NCBI GenBank assembly: GCA_017433245.1
Contig: JAFRHO010000007.1
Span: forward strand, 1-49,523
Direction: 5' to 3'
DNA length: 49,523 nucleotides
Origin: Candidatus Saccharimonadota bacterium
Lineage (GTDB): Bacteria > Patescibacteriota > Saccharimonadia > Saccharimonadales > Saccharimonadaceae
Below, piece by piece: positions 35,418 to 43,166 of the stretch; within the stretch, counting starts at the first letter, position 1, and each line of letters opens with the position of its first letter. The translations under genes and the position numbers were made by a program. Under the pieces are notes generated by a model that worked only from the letters and a program-made list of their open reading frames with translations, ran no database searches and was not told the DNA's origin.

Positions 35418-36521
35418 AATAATCGGGTGAGATTCAATTTCTTCTTATTTATCTCGACCTTTGCGAGGGCATTGATTGAGGTTTTTATTTCTCTATTTCT
35501 GTTTAAAAATGGTTTTTCGATTGATTCGATACTTTTGTTTTATTTACTAGAGAACTTGGTTGCTTTATTTATCTCATATTTTTTTGTGAAAATTGGAGAG
35601 AGATTTAACTACTCTATTGTAATGCAGATTGGTGTGGCTTCATTTGTTGTATTGCAATTTGCCTTAAATAATATGGCTTATGACTCTTTATTTATAGTAA
35701 TTGTAGCGTTTTTGTATTCATTGTATAGACGAGGATATTGGGTGGCGAGAAGATATTACGTAACTGAAGTAATACCAAAGAGAGATTCATCGGGGCCATT
35801 TAGCATTATGATGGTTATATCGGAAATAGCATCAATTTTGGCAGGATTCTTGGGTGCATCATTACTGGATGGATTCAATGTGGCAATTTTGACTGCAATT
35901 TCTTCCAGTTTATTGTTTGTGAGCATAATTCCTTTATTGGGAATAGAAAGTAAAACAAAAAGAACTAAAATTGAATTAATTAAGAATTTGAAGAAATACG
36001 ACAAGAAAAATTATTTGGCTTTTTCACTATACGAAATTAATAACGTATTGGCGTTTATTTTTCCGATTTTTATTGCCATTTATATTAAAGATACGTATGT
36101 AATGGCTGGGGCCGTAAATGCAATTGGTAGTTTAGCTATAATTGTGTTTATTTTGGTCTATGGAAAAATAATTAAAAAGCGGAATTATTTTGTGCTTAGT
36201 TCAATTCTTTTTGTCTTAATATGTTTTGTTAAATTATTGCCCCTAGATTATTTCATATTGATAATATGCTTTTTGGAAAGTTTTATCAAGAAAATGCAGG
36301 AGCAATCAGCTAATAAAATATATTTCGAAAATAGGAATAATATGGACTTAACACATTATAATTTGATATATCAACTACTTGAGGCATTAGCTAGAGCGAT
36401 TGTAGTTGTTCCCCTAATATTCATGAAGGACATGAGATTAATGATAGTGTTTGTTTTGACTGTAATTAGTATTGAGTTGGTTATTTATGCTTGTTTAAAA
36501 AAGAATCAGAGATTGAAATAA
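35415..36521 (+). CDS. MFS transporter
   Basis: The 368-residue membrane protein has about 10-12 hydrophobic segments with the loop between the second and third starting KIGERFNYS, and a basic loop YRRGYWVARRYYVTE. It resembles major facilitator permeases; the substrate cannot be read from the sequence. The start is the ATG at 35415, seven bases after TATAAT (35402-35407), so a leaderless mRNA is likely. The ATG four bases earlier meets a stop after three codons. Its A/T-rich codon use differs from the ychF and rnhB neighbours. The gene lies exactly between two copies of the 89-bp repeat, suggesting it is a later insertion with the duplicated promoter. Confidence 0.8.
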   Translation: MNNRVRFNFFLFISTFARALIEVFISLFLFKNGFSIDSILLFYLLENLVALFISYFFVKIGERFNYSIVMQIGVASFVVLQFALNNMAYDSLFIVIVAFLYSLYRRGYWVARRYYVTEVIPKRDSSGPFSIMMVISEIASILAGFLGASLLDGFNVAILTAISSSLLFVSIIPLLGIESKTKRTKIELIKNLKKYDKKNYLAFSLYEINNVLAFIFPIFIAIYIKDTYVMAGAVNAIGSLAIIVFILVYGKIIKKRNYFVLSSILFVLICFVKLLPLDYFILIICFLESFIKKMQEQSANKIYFENRNNMDLTHYNLIYQLLEALARAIVVVPLIFMKDMRLMIVFVLTVISIELVIYACLKKNQRLK

Positions 36522-36544
36522 GATAGGTTGGTTTAAAAATTTAA

Positions 36545-36633
36545 GATTCCGATCTTTAAATTCATAACCAACCTGTGATATCTGTTATTATAGATATAAT
36601 TATAACATATTTTGGTATATAATATTATATATG
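36545..36633. repeat. 89-bp direct repeat, copy 2
   Basis: Carries a dead fragment of the ychF 5' end and the promoter region, now placed before the 36631 gene. Compared with 35329-35417 it has substitutions only (seven), all in the A/T-rich part between the -10 boxes and at the start codon. Confidence 0.92.
36618..36623 (+). promoter_or_regulatory. -10 box of the nuclease operon (in repeat copy 2)
   Basis: TATAAT lies seven bases before the ATG at 36631; leaderless mRNA predicted. The promoter was gained with the duplicated block. Confidence 0.7.
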
Positions 36634-36921
36634 GATGAGAAAAAAGAACATAAAAAGATTTTACATACAGAATGGTCGATTACTGAGCCAATAAAACTGG
36701 ATGATGTTTGTGTTTTAGAGTCTACGGGGCAAGAATTTCTATGTTCAAAAATTATTCCATACGAACAATTTGAGTATTTATATTTTGGAAGTTTTGACTT
36801 TAAAGAAATACTTTTTGCAGTTCAGTGTAGGTTGGATGGTAAAAATTATTTGAAGGTATTATCTGAGAAATCACAACAAGAATTCGCTTATAATCTATAT
36901 AGGGCTGAGGTAAAGAAATGA
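36631..36921 (+). CDS. Small partner protein of the repeat nuclease
   Basis: The 96-residue protein has no membrane segment. It shows KLDDVCVLESTGQEFLCSKIIPYEQFEYLYFGSFD and alternating strand-like stretches. I do not recognise a family. It overlaps the start of the next gene by ATGA (36918-36921), so the pair is translationally coupled. An inhibitor, specificity or immunity partner for the nuclease is plausible from the arrangement alone and not shown by the sequence. Cysteines at residues 27 and 38 may form a pair. The A/T-rich codon use matches the nuclease. Confidence 0.72.
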   Translation: MDEKKEHKKILHTEWSITEPIKLDDVCVLESTGQEFLCSKIIPYEQFEYLYFGSFDFKEILFAVQCRLDGKNYLKVLSEKSQQEFAYNLYRAEVKK

Positions 36922-38735
36922 ATTTTGAGAAATTACCTTCTGTGCCTGATGCGTATGACAAAACAAAAGCGAAAGCGATTCAGGAAGAGACTGGTAAAAA
37001 AGTTTTGGAAATGATAAGTTTAGATGATGTAAGAGATAACGATGTGGAACAAATTCCAAATGATTATCTTACGATAAACGGGATATCCAAGAAGATTGGC
37101 ATAGATAATAGACTAATAAAGAAAAAAATTGAAGAATTGAATATAATAGGAAATGTTTTTAAACATAAGAACGGTCGTCCTTTTGTTTGTTATTCTCCTG
37201 ATGAACAGGAACAAATATTTAATTCATTGAGATATCTTTTTTCAGCGGAGCGAGTTCCGGAAGGATATTTAACTATCCAGGGGTTGTCAAAAGAAATAGG
37301 AACAAGTCCTAGGATATTGAAGGAAAAAATAGATGAATTGCGGTTGGAGGGTAAGGAGTATAAAGATTCTGGGGGGAAGTTGCATGTGTATTTTTCTAAA
37401 GAACAACAAGAATTGGTTCGTGATTCTTTGAAACATTTTATTAGAACAGAACAAGTTCCAGAAGGGTATCAAACAGCTAATAGTCTAGCTGAAGAGCTAT
37501 CAGTTAACAATAGAATTATAAAAAAGGCTGTAGAAGAACTTCAACTGAAGGGGAGTGATTATAAAAACAGTTTGGGAAGAGTTTTTACTTTCTTTTCTCC
37601 AGAAGAACAAAGACAGATAATTGACTCGTTAGGGTATCTTCTTTCTGCGAAACAAGCTCCGGAAGGATACTTAACTATTTCAGGGTTATCGAAAGAGATT
37701 GGAATAAGTGTTGATATCATTAGAGAAGGGATAAGAAAACTAAATATAGATGGCGATGAATATAAAGATGATAGAGGGCGCATTTTTACCTTCTTTTCTC
37801 CAAACGAACAGGCTCAAATTCGTGACTTTTTAGAATCCTATATTATGGCAGAACAAGCTCCGGATGGGTATTTAACAATTAATGATATTTCGCAATTAAT
37901 TGGGATAAAGAGTAGAAAACTAATAAAGGAAAAGATTAAAGAGCTGAAACTGGTTGGGAATAAATTCAAAGACAAAAAAGGTCACATATTGACTTTTTAT
38001 TCTCCAGAGGAATGTCAGTGCATTTATAATTCTTTAAACTATTTATTATCGAAAAGCGAGGCTCCAGATGGTTTTTTAACTTATAATAGGATTGCGGATT
38101 CAATTGGCGTTAGCGATTCAACTATCAAAAATGTAATAGAAGAACTAGGTGTGTTAGGGAGTCAATATAAAGATGGGGTAGGTAGAGTAGCTACCTTTTA
38201 TTCTCCAGAAGAGCAAAGTATATTATTGGAGGCAATTGAATCGAGAAGATTTAACGTAAGCTTTCCGGAGAATGCCGCAGCTTTTTATTTTGAGAGTGTT
38301 GGACAAAGAATTAGACAAAGCTTTCGTCCTGATTGGCTTAAAAATCCAGATACTGGAAGGAATTTAGAAATAGATATTTTTGTTGATCCGCCAGGAATAG
38401 GAATAGAATATGATGGTAGTTTTTACCACCAAAATATCGAGCGGGATACAAAAAAGGATAGTATAGCACAAGAGAGCGGATATCATATTATTCATATTCG
38501 CGAAGATGGCTGTCCAGAAATGCCTGAAGGTTCTTATTGCATAAAACGTAAAAATAATCATGATGATACGGATTTAGGAGAGTGTATAAAAAAGTGTTTT
38601 GAGATGTTAGATATTCCTGCACCTGATATTGATGTTGCTCGTGATAAAAAAGATATCATGGCGTTTATGCGACAAAGGGTACTTGATAAACTTGATTCGG
38701 CTAGGACGTTTGAAGAATTATCGGTTGCTTCTTAG
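36918..38735 (+). CDS. Six-repeat HTH array fused to a Vsr-like PD-(D/E)XK nuclease
   Basis: The 605-residue protein has six tandem units starting at residues 47, 114, 181, 248, 315 and 383, that is every 67 (last 68) residues. Each reads P-(E/D)-G-Y-L-T, then SKEIGI-type helix-turn-helix, KIDEL-type helix, a basic KYKD/GR loop and FYSPEEQ. This looks like a winged-helix or HTH unit. A nuclease domain follows at about 446-560 with LEIDIFV (E484, D486), GIEYDG (E497, D499), H504 and R509-D-x-K; the pattern matches Vsr/DUF4379-like restriction nucleases. A helical tail ends the protein. The role is unknown: modular recognition with DNA cleavage, as in defence or a selfish element, is inferred. 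A 96-residue partner precedes it with ATGA overlap. Confidence 0.8.
   Translation: MNFEKLPSVPDAYDKTKAKAIQEETGKKVLEMISLDDVRDNDVEQIPNDYLTINGISKKIGIDNRLIKKKIEELNIIGNVFKHKNGRPFVCYSPDEQEQIFNSLRYLFSAERVPEGYLTIQGLSKEIGTSPRILKEKIDELRLEGKEYKDSGGKLHVYFSKEQQELVRDSLKHFIRTEQVPEGYQTANSLAEELSVNNRIIKKAVEELQLKGSDYKNSLGRVFTFFSPEEQRQIIDSLGYLLSAKQAPEGYLTISGLSKEIGISVDIIREGIRKLNIDGDEYKDDRGRIFTFFSPNEQAQIRDFLESYIMAEQAPDGYLTINDISQLIGIKSRKLIKEKIKELKLVGNKFKDKKGHILTFYSPEECQCIYNSLNYLLSKSEAPDGFLTYNRIADSIGVSDSTIKNVIEELGVLGSQYKDGVGRVATFYSPEEQSILLEAIESRRFNVSFPENAAAFYFESVGQRIRQSFRPDWLKNPDTGRNLEIDIFVDPPGIGIEYDGSFYHQNIERDTKKDSIAQESGYHIIHIREDGCPEMPEGSYCIKRKNNHDDTDLGECIKKCFEMLDIPAPDIDVARDKKDIMAFMRQRVLDKLDSARTFEELSVAS
37056..38252 (+). 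repeat. Six tandem 67-residue units in the nuclease
   Basis: Units begin at nt 37056, 37257, 37458, 37659, 37860 and 38064. They are conserved as protein (P-G-Y-LT, I-KEIG, G-x-YK, FSPEEQ) but diverged as DNA, which indicates an old duplication kept for function. Confidence 0.85.
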
Positions 38736-39072
38736 ATTTTCCTAACTCTTTTAATAAAATGTCTGAAAAGCCACGCTTTCTGTGGTCTGGTTTTGGTAAG
38801 GGGATCTTGATTGAAAGCGGGATAAAAGAATCAGGTAGGTTTGGAAATTCCCAAATTTTAAATGTTGACTAAAATATCATTATGTGTTATTATGGTTATG
38901 TAATAGTTCAATTCGCCCATTCGCGTGCTATTGCCGTAGAAATTGAGGTCTGACAAGACTGAATAATGGAGTAAGTTGAAAATCTTCTTCATGAATGGCA
39001 AAAATATCAAATAATTTTGGTGTTTTGCTATTTGTGAAGGAGATTTTTTGCAGAACACCAGGAAGGAGTAAA
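38736..39072 (+). promoter_or_regulatory. 337-bp gap: promoter and long leader of the methyltransferase gene
   Basis: TTGACT (38865-38870) and TATTAT (38888-38893) have a 17-bp spacer. The start near 38900 gives a leader of about 170 nt. In it lie an eight-codon frame ATG-TAA at 38991-39014, a stem GGTGTTTTGC (39019-39028) with GCAGAACACC (39050-39059; one G-U pair), and in its loop AAGGAG followed by a short TTG frame that stops at 39071, one base before the real ATG. The first 130 bases of the gap contain no gene. A translational attenuator is possible. Confidence 0.55.
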
Positions 39073-39840
39073 ATGAAAAACAACGAGTACGACTTTTATG
39101 GCTTGGTCAAGAATTGGGACTTTAGTTCCATAAAACGCACATCAGAAGGATTGACGGATTGGGATATGGCGACAATTATTCGCAAATACGCCACCAAGGA
39201 TTCCAAGATACTTGATCTTGGCACTGGCGGTGGTGAAAAAGTTCTCAAGACCTTTCCGGCGGTCTCAGAAATACTTGGCACGGATTATTCTGACGCCATG
39301 ATTAAGACGGCTAAGCACAATCTCAAAGAATCAGGTAAGAAGAATATTACTTTTAGGCTAATGGACAATTTGTCTATGGACACACCGGATGATTATTACG
39401 ACATTGTTACGGCTCGGCACACTTGTATCGATCCGGTTCAAATTTATAAAACCTTAAAGTCGGGTGGTGTGTTGATTGTACGGGGTGTAGACCAGCTGGA
39501 TTGCTGGGAACTCAAGCGACTATTTGACCGTGGTCAAGCTTTCCGTGACGAAAAACCAATCAGTCGGATTGACTATGAGGCTATTATGGATGCTGGATTT
39601 AAAGACGTTGAGTTGGTACCGATTCATATACGAGAATACTATCATTCACCACAAGGTCTTTTGACTCTATTGCACAGGACGCCAATTCTAGAGGATTTTT
39701 CTGAAACTCATTTGGAGAATAATTTTTTGCATCACGAAATCGAACCAGAGATCTTTGAAAGATATGTGGCAGAACACGATACTTCTAAGGGAATTTTGCT
39801 AATTCGGCGATACTATGGCATTACTGCAAGAAAACCGTAG
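39073..39840 (+). CDS. Class I SAM-dependent methyltransferase
   Basis: The 255-residue protein starts at the ATG at 39073, behind GGAAGGAG; an in-frame ATG at 38995 would read through the hairpin and is less likely. The Rossmann core has motif I ILDLGTGGGEKVL, LGTDYSDAMIKTAK (motif II), MDNLSMDTPDDYYDIVTAR (motif III/IV) and LKSGGVLIVRG. The C-terminal part is unique (HIREYYHSPQGLLTLLHRTPIL). The substrate cannot be assigned; similar small methyltransferases act on small molecules or rRNA, and a long attenuator-like leader would fit an inducible resistance gene. Codon use is more balanced than in the neighbours, a hint of transfer. Confidence 0.85.
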   Translation: MKNNEYDFYGLVKNWDFSSIKRTSEGLTDWDMATIIRKYATKDSKILDLGTGGGEKVLKTFPAVSEILGTDYSDAMIKTAKHNLKESGKKNITFRLMDNLSMDTPDDYYDIVTARHTCIDPVQIYKTLKSGGVLIVRGVDQLDCWELKRLFDRGQAFRDEKPISRIDYEAIMDAGFKDVELVPIHIREYYHSPQGLLTLLHRTPILEDFSETHLENNFLHHEIEPEIFERYVAEHDTSKGILLIRRYYGITARKP

Positions 39841-39870
39841 AGTCGTTGAGCTAATCATGGCATAAAAGTG

Positions 39871-39876
39871 TATAAT
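39871..39876 (+). promoter_or_regulatory. -10 box of the 39884 gene
   Basis: TATAAT lies seven bases before the ATG at 39884; leaderless mRNA predicted. Confidence 0.7.
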
Positions 39877-39883
39877 AATAGGT

Positions 39884-40570
39884 ATGATAAGGCAGGTTTT
39901 GTTTGATGGTAAAGTTGAAGTGGGGATTTCGGAGATTGGCGATGGGAATATGAGGTTTTTTGATAACGGAAATGAAGCTGACGTCATCGAGAATCAAGAA
40001 AAACTAGGGAAAATCTTGGAATTAGACGGTAATAAGATAGCAAGAATTAGAACTATTTATGACGATAGGGAAAGCTTCACGGATTATTACGAGATTACGG
40101 ATAGGAATGTGTCTGAATACGCAGTCGTTAATCCCGAGAGGCAAATTCCGGTTTCTGATGGACTAATTGTTGATTCTTGCGATGTTGGCATTTTGCTACC
40201 GCTGGCTGATTGTTTGGGGATTGTGGTTTTTGATGAAGAACATCAAGTGGTTGGTTTACTTCACTCTGGTAGACAAAACATAGAACAATATGGACCAAAG
40301 AAATACATTGAGTATTTCGTGGAAAACTTTGATAGCAATCCAGGAGAGTTAAAGGTGTATTTTTCGCCTCATGCGCTTAATTATCAATTATTCAAATATA
40401 ACAATAAGACTTTGTCCGAGGTGGCAAGAGAGCAGTTGGCGGAGGCGGGTGTCTTATTGGAAAATATTATAGATTACAGGGTTGATACTGTTAAAAATAC
40501 TAATCTGCCTTCTAATTCCAGCGGGGATAAAACTCGAAGATTTGCTATAGTTGTGAGGCAAATACATTGA
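39884..40570 (+). CDS. Divergent PgeF/YfiH-family (LACC1-like) protein
   Basis: The 228-residue protein contains the family signature LPLADCLGIVVFDEEHQVVGLLHSG, where the Cys (ADC) and the His (LLHSG) belong to the metal triad of YfiH/PgeF proteins. These cleave purine nucleosides or, in older annotations, oxidise polyphenols. The first His, usually in a Q-x-H motif before this, is not visible; the matching region reads ARIRTIYDDRESF. HSGRQN stands in for the usual HAGWRG. The length is slightly below the 240-260 norm. Activity is therefore doubtful or altered. It is a single gene after the methyltransferase. Confidence 0.78.
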   Translation: MIRQVLFDGKVEVGISEIGDGNMRFFDNGNEADVIENQEKLGKILELDGNKIARIRTIYDDRESFTDYYEITDRNVSEYAVVNPERQIPVSDGLIVDSCDVGILLPLADCLGIVVFDEEHQVVGLLHSGRQNIEQYGPKKYIEYFVENFDSNPGELKVYFSPHALNYQLFKYNNKTLSEVAREQLAEAGVLLENIIDYRVDTVKNTNLPSNSSGDKTRRFAIVVRQIH

Positions 40571-40636
40571 TAATGATCGCCGTTGCCGGGCAAATATTCA
40601 ATTATTATTATGCAATAGTGTTTTTTGATGCATTTT

Positions 40637-40665
40637 TTGGAAATGACGAATGACTATGGTACACT
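40637..40665 (+). promoter_or_regulatory. Promoter of the metallopeptidase gene
   Basis: TTGGAA at 40637-40642 and TGGTACACT (hexamer 40660-40665) have a 17-bp spacer. Six bases separate the -10 from the GTG at 40672; leaderless mRNA with a GTG start is predicted. Confidence 0.6.
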
Positions 40666-40671
40666 TAGAAT

Positions 40672-41640
40672 GTGAAAAAGAATAATCTTTGGAAGTCTAT
40701 TCTACTGGTGTTAGTGATTGTGATAGCGGCGGCGATATTGTTGAACCGGCAGTGGATTTATGACTGGTGGAGAGGGCTTTCTTATCAACCGATAGGGGAA
40801 ATGGGGCGGATTATGCAGGATTTGGGATTGACTGGTAGGGGAGAGTTCTTATTTAAAGCAGCGCAGCCGGTGCTGAGTTCGCAGGACGAGTTTAATACAA
40901 AATGCCGTACGGTGATGGACGAGGAAATGGCGGTACTAGGATGCTATACGGATGGAGATATCTATGTGTATAATATTGAGTCGGCGGAACTGGATGGAAT
41001 TAGGGAGTTGACGACAGCGCATGAACTGCTCCATGTAGTATGGGCGAGGATGAGTGAGGGGGAGCGGAATGAGTTGGTTCGGCCTTTAACGCAGGTTTTT
41101 GATAGTCATCAAGATATCTTGAGTAATGAACTTGATGCATATGATACAAGTCAGAAACAGGAAGAGTTGTTTGTGCGAGCGGGGACGGAGATAGCAAATT
41201 TACCGACTGAACTAGAGAAGGTGTATGGGGAGATTTTTACTGATCAGGATGCGATAGCGGGGTTCTATAATAAGTATATTAGAGTGTTTAAAGTGATGGA
41301 AGCGGAAATGAAAGAGTTGTCGAGGCAAATGGAGACGATTCAGGGGGAGATTGACCGGTTGACTGCGGAGTATGAAACTAGAGTGAGTGCGTTAGATGCG
41401 GAGATTACGAATTTTAATAGTTGTGCGGAGACGGCGGGGTGTTTTGCGACGGAATGGGAGTTTTACTCGAAGAGAGCAGTATTGGTGCAGGAGCAGGAGG
41501 CACTCGAGGGGATATACAATCAGATAAATGGATTAGTGGATGAATATAATGGCTTGGTAGAGAAGTATAATGCGGATGCGACGCGGACGGAAAAATTGAA
41601 TAGAGTGATGAATTCAAGTAGTCGGCCGGAGAAGTTGTAG
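40672..41640 (+). CDS. Membrane-anchored HExxH metallopeptidase-like protein with coiled coil
   Basis: The 322-residue protein has one N-terminal helix (residues 9-24, SILLVLVIVIAAAILL). The outside part holds TTAHELLHVVWARM, an HExxH zinc motif, and further on RAGTEIANLPTELEKVYGEI, where the Glu could be the third zinc ligand. A coiled coil with EMKELSRQMETIQGEIDR follows, then CAETAGCF (a likely disulfide). It fits an anchored extracellular peptidase, but the peptidase family is not identified. The start is GTG, placed directly after the -10 box. Confidence 0.78.
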   Translation: MKKNNLWKSILLVLVIVIAAAILLNRQWIYDWWRGLSYQPIGEMGRIMQDLGLTGRGEFLFKAAQPVLSSQDEFNTKCRTVMDEEMAVLGCYTDGDIYVYNIESAELDGIRELTTAHELLHVVWARMSEGERNELVRPLTQVFDSHQDILSNELDAYDTSQKQEELFVRAGTEIANLPTELEKVYGEIFTDQDAIAGFYNKYIRVFKVMEAEMKELSRQMETIQGEIDRLTAEYETRVSALDAEITNFNSCAETAGCFATEWEFYSKRAVLVQEQEALEGIYNQINGLVDEYNGLVEKYNADATRTEKLNRVMNSSSRPEKL

Positions 41641-41678
41641 TTTTTGGTTTCGTGGGGGTGTGATTTTGGGTGAGTTTG

Positions 41679-41687
41679 TGGTATGAT
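41679..41687 (+). promoter_or_regulatory. Extended -10 promoter of the HNH nuclease gene
   Basis: TGGTATGAT (hexamer 41682-41687) lies six bases before the ATG at 41694; leaderless mRNA predicted and this decides the start over the upstream in-frame GTG at 41670. Confidence 0.6.
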
Positions 41688-41693
41688 GTGCCC

Positions 41694-42455
41694 ATGAAAT
41701 TGAAGAAGCGAAGGATATTTGTGGTGCTTGCGGCGCTGGCTTTAGCGGTGACGTGGCTAGTGGTGAATCCGGCGAGTTATGAGGAGATTTTTACTCTCGT
41801 GGAAGACACGGGAGCGGAGGACGGGGTTTCTGATGAGGATATTTTGGTGCCGGGTGGGGTTAATGATTCGGTTGATAATGACGTGAAGTCTGGAAGACTG
41901 GCGGTGGATGTATTAGAGGAGCTGGAAGTGAAGGGACGAGCACCAAAGAAGGGATATGAGCGGAGCCAGTTTTATGAGGATTGGCCTTTGATTGATGGGT
42001 GTTCGCTGAGGCAAAGAATAATTCGGCGAGAATTGGGTGATTCGGCGATACTGAACGGATGCAATGTGGTAGCGGGGGAATATGATGAACCGTATACAGG
42101 CGAGCATATGGTATTTACGGAAAAATCGCAGATTTCGGCGAAGATTCAGATTGATCATGTGGTGGCCTTAAGTGATGCGTGGCAGAAGGGAGCGCAGTAT
42201 TTATCGGCGGAGGTGAGGTATGAGATAGCGACGGACCCACTGAATTTACTTGCAGTGGATGGAGAAGCGAATCAGAACAAGTCGGACGGGGATGCGGCGA
42301 CGTGGTTACCGCCAAACAAGAAGTTTCGCTGCCAGTATGTGGCAAGGCAGGTATCGGTGAAGTTTAAATATGGGCTTTGGGTGACACAAGCAGAGAAAGA
42401 GGCAATCTTAAGAATTTTAGAAAACTGTCCAAATGAGGCGGCGATTGGTGTATAA
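41694..42455 (+). CDS. Secreted or anchored DUF1524-type HNH nuclease
   Basis: The 253-residue protein has a basic N-terminus, one hydrophobic segment at about 9-24 (VVLAALALAVTWLVV), an acidic linker and a C-terminal HNH-type domain. Catalytic-looking residues are IDHVVALSDAW (His), NLLAVDGEANQNKSDGD (Asn, Asn, Lys) and WLPPN, as in GmrSD-type and actinobacterial secreted HNH nucleases. Cysteine pairs at GCSLRQR, GCNVVAGE and RCQY. An outside location suggests nucleic acid degradation for nucleotide uptake, needed by an organism that probably cannot make nucleotides; this is inference. Confidence 0.88.
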   Translation: MKLKKRRIFVVLAALALAVTWLVVNPASYEEIFTLVEDTGAEDGVSDEDILVPGGVNDSVDNDVKSGRLAVDVLEELEVKGRAPKKGYERSQFYEDWPLIDGCSLRQRIIRRELGDSAILNGCNVVAGEYDEPYTGEHMVFTEKSQISAKIQIDHVVALSDAWQKGAQYLSAEVRYEIATDPLNLLAVDGEANQNKSDGDAATWLPPNKKFRCQYVARQVSVKFKYGLWVTQAEKEAILRILENCPNEAAIGV

Positions 42456-42481
42456 TATATGTAATATAAGTGGAGTTAATC

Positions 42482-43165
42482 ATGAAAAAATACATCTGGA
42501 GTGGGATAATTGGTGGGCTAATACTAATTATCGGGGCGTTTTTACTAGGGCGATTTGCCTTTCCGAATACTTTGACGAGTCTGCCGGCGCCGGAATTGTC
42601 TGAGGGCCAGAGAGGGGAACTAGGAATTGACAAGAATGTGAATGAAGAGACGATTGATTCGTATCTGGGGCGGAGCGATGCGGTGTATCGGGACCTCCGA
42701 ATGCTGGAGGATCCGGGAAATTATGAGGCGATTGGAGGTGATTCGTATCTCTCTGGGTTTGTGAATGGGTTTGAGTTGGTGCCGTATCCGTATATTGTAA
42801 ATGTGAAGGGGTTGCCTGATGAAGTAGGCAGCACTTATGATGGCAAGACGTTATTCCATCAGCATTCAGATGGGTCGTATTCGGAGAATTATGAGGAGTC
42901 GATGAGTATTTTGGAATCGCTATTCCCGAGAGATAAGGTGATTTTCTTGATGTGTGGTGGTGGGGGATACTCTGGAATGATGAAGAATCTGTTAGTGGAA
43001 CTTGGCTGGGATGAGTCGAAAATCTATGATGTAGGTGGATATTGGTATTATGGCGGAGAGAATAATGTGGACGTAAAGCGAGTGAATGATAAGGGTGAAG
43101 TGGTCTATGATTTCTATAAAGTACCGGTACATGAGATAGAGTTTGATAAATTGACGGAGAAGTAG
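42482..43165 (+). CDS. Membrane-anchored rhodanese-like protein
   Basis: The 227-residue protein starts at the ATG at 42482, behind TGGAG; an in-frame GTG at 42470 is the alternative. One helix at about 4-24 is followed by an outside domain with rhodanese-type strands, ending VIFLMCGGGGYSGMMKNLLVELGW, where the Cys sits in a six-residue active loop (CGGGGYS). The loop size fits sulfurtransferase-like proteins. It lies two bases before a thioredoxin-like gene, which suggests a shared redox or sulfur role outside the cell. The substrate is unknown. Confidence 0.8.
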   Translation: MKKYIWSGIIGGLILIIGAFLLGRFAFPNTLTSLPAPELSEGQRGELGIDKNVNEETIDSYLGRSDAVYRDLRMLEDPGNYEAIGGDSYLSGFVNGFELVPYPYIVNVKGLPDEVGSTYDGKTLFHQHSDGSYSENYEESMSILESLFPRDKVIFLMCGGGGYSGMMKNLLVELGWDESKIYDVGGYWYYGGENNVDVKRVNDKGEVVYDFYKVPVHEIEFDKLTEK

Positions 43166-43166
43166 T

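Noticed and set aside
35329-36633. Insertion sequence or composite transposon
   Set aside because: Direct repeats contain part of ychF; there are no terminal inverted repeats and no transposase.
36918-38735. TAL-effector type repeat array
   Set aside because: TAL repeats are 33-35 residues with RVDs; these units are 67 residues and HTH-like.
38736-38864. Small gene in the first part of the gap after the nuclease
   Set aside because: No frame with a start, ribosome site and sensible composition is present.
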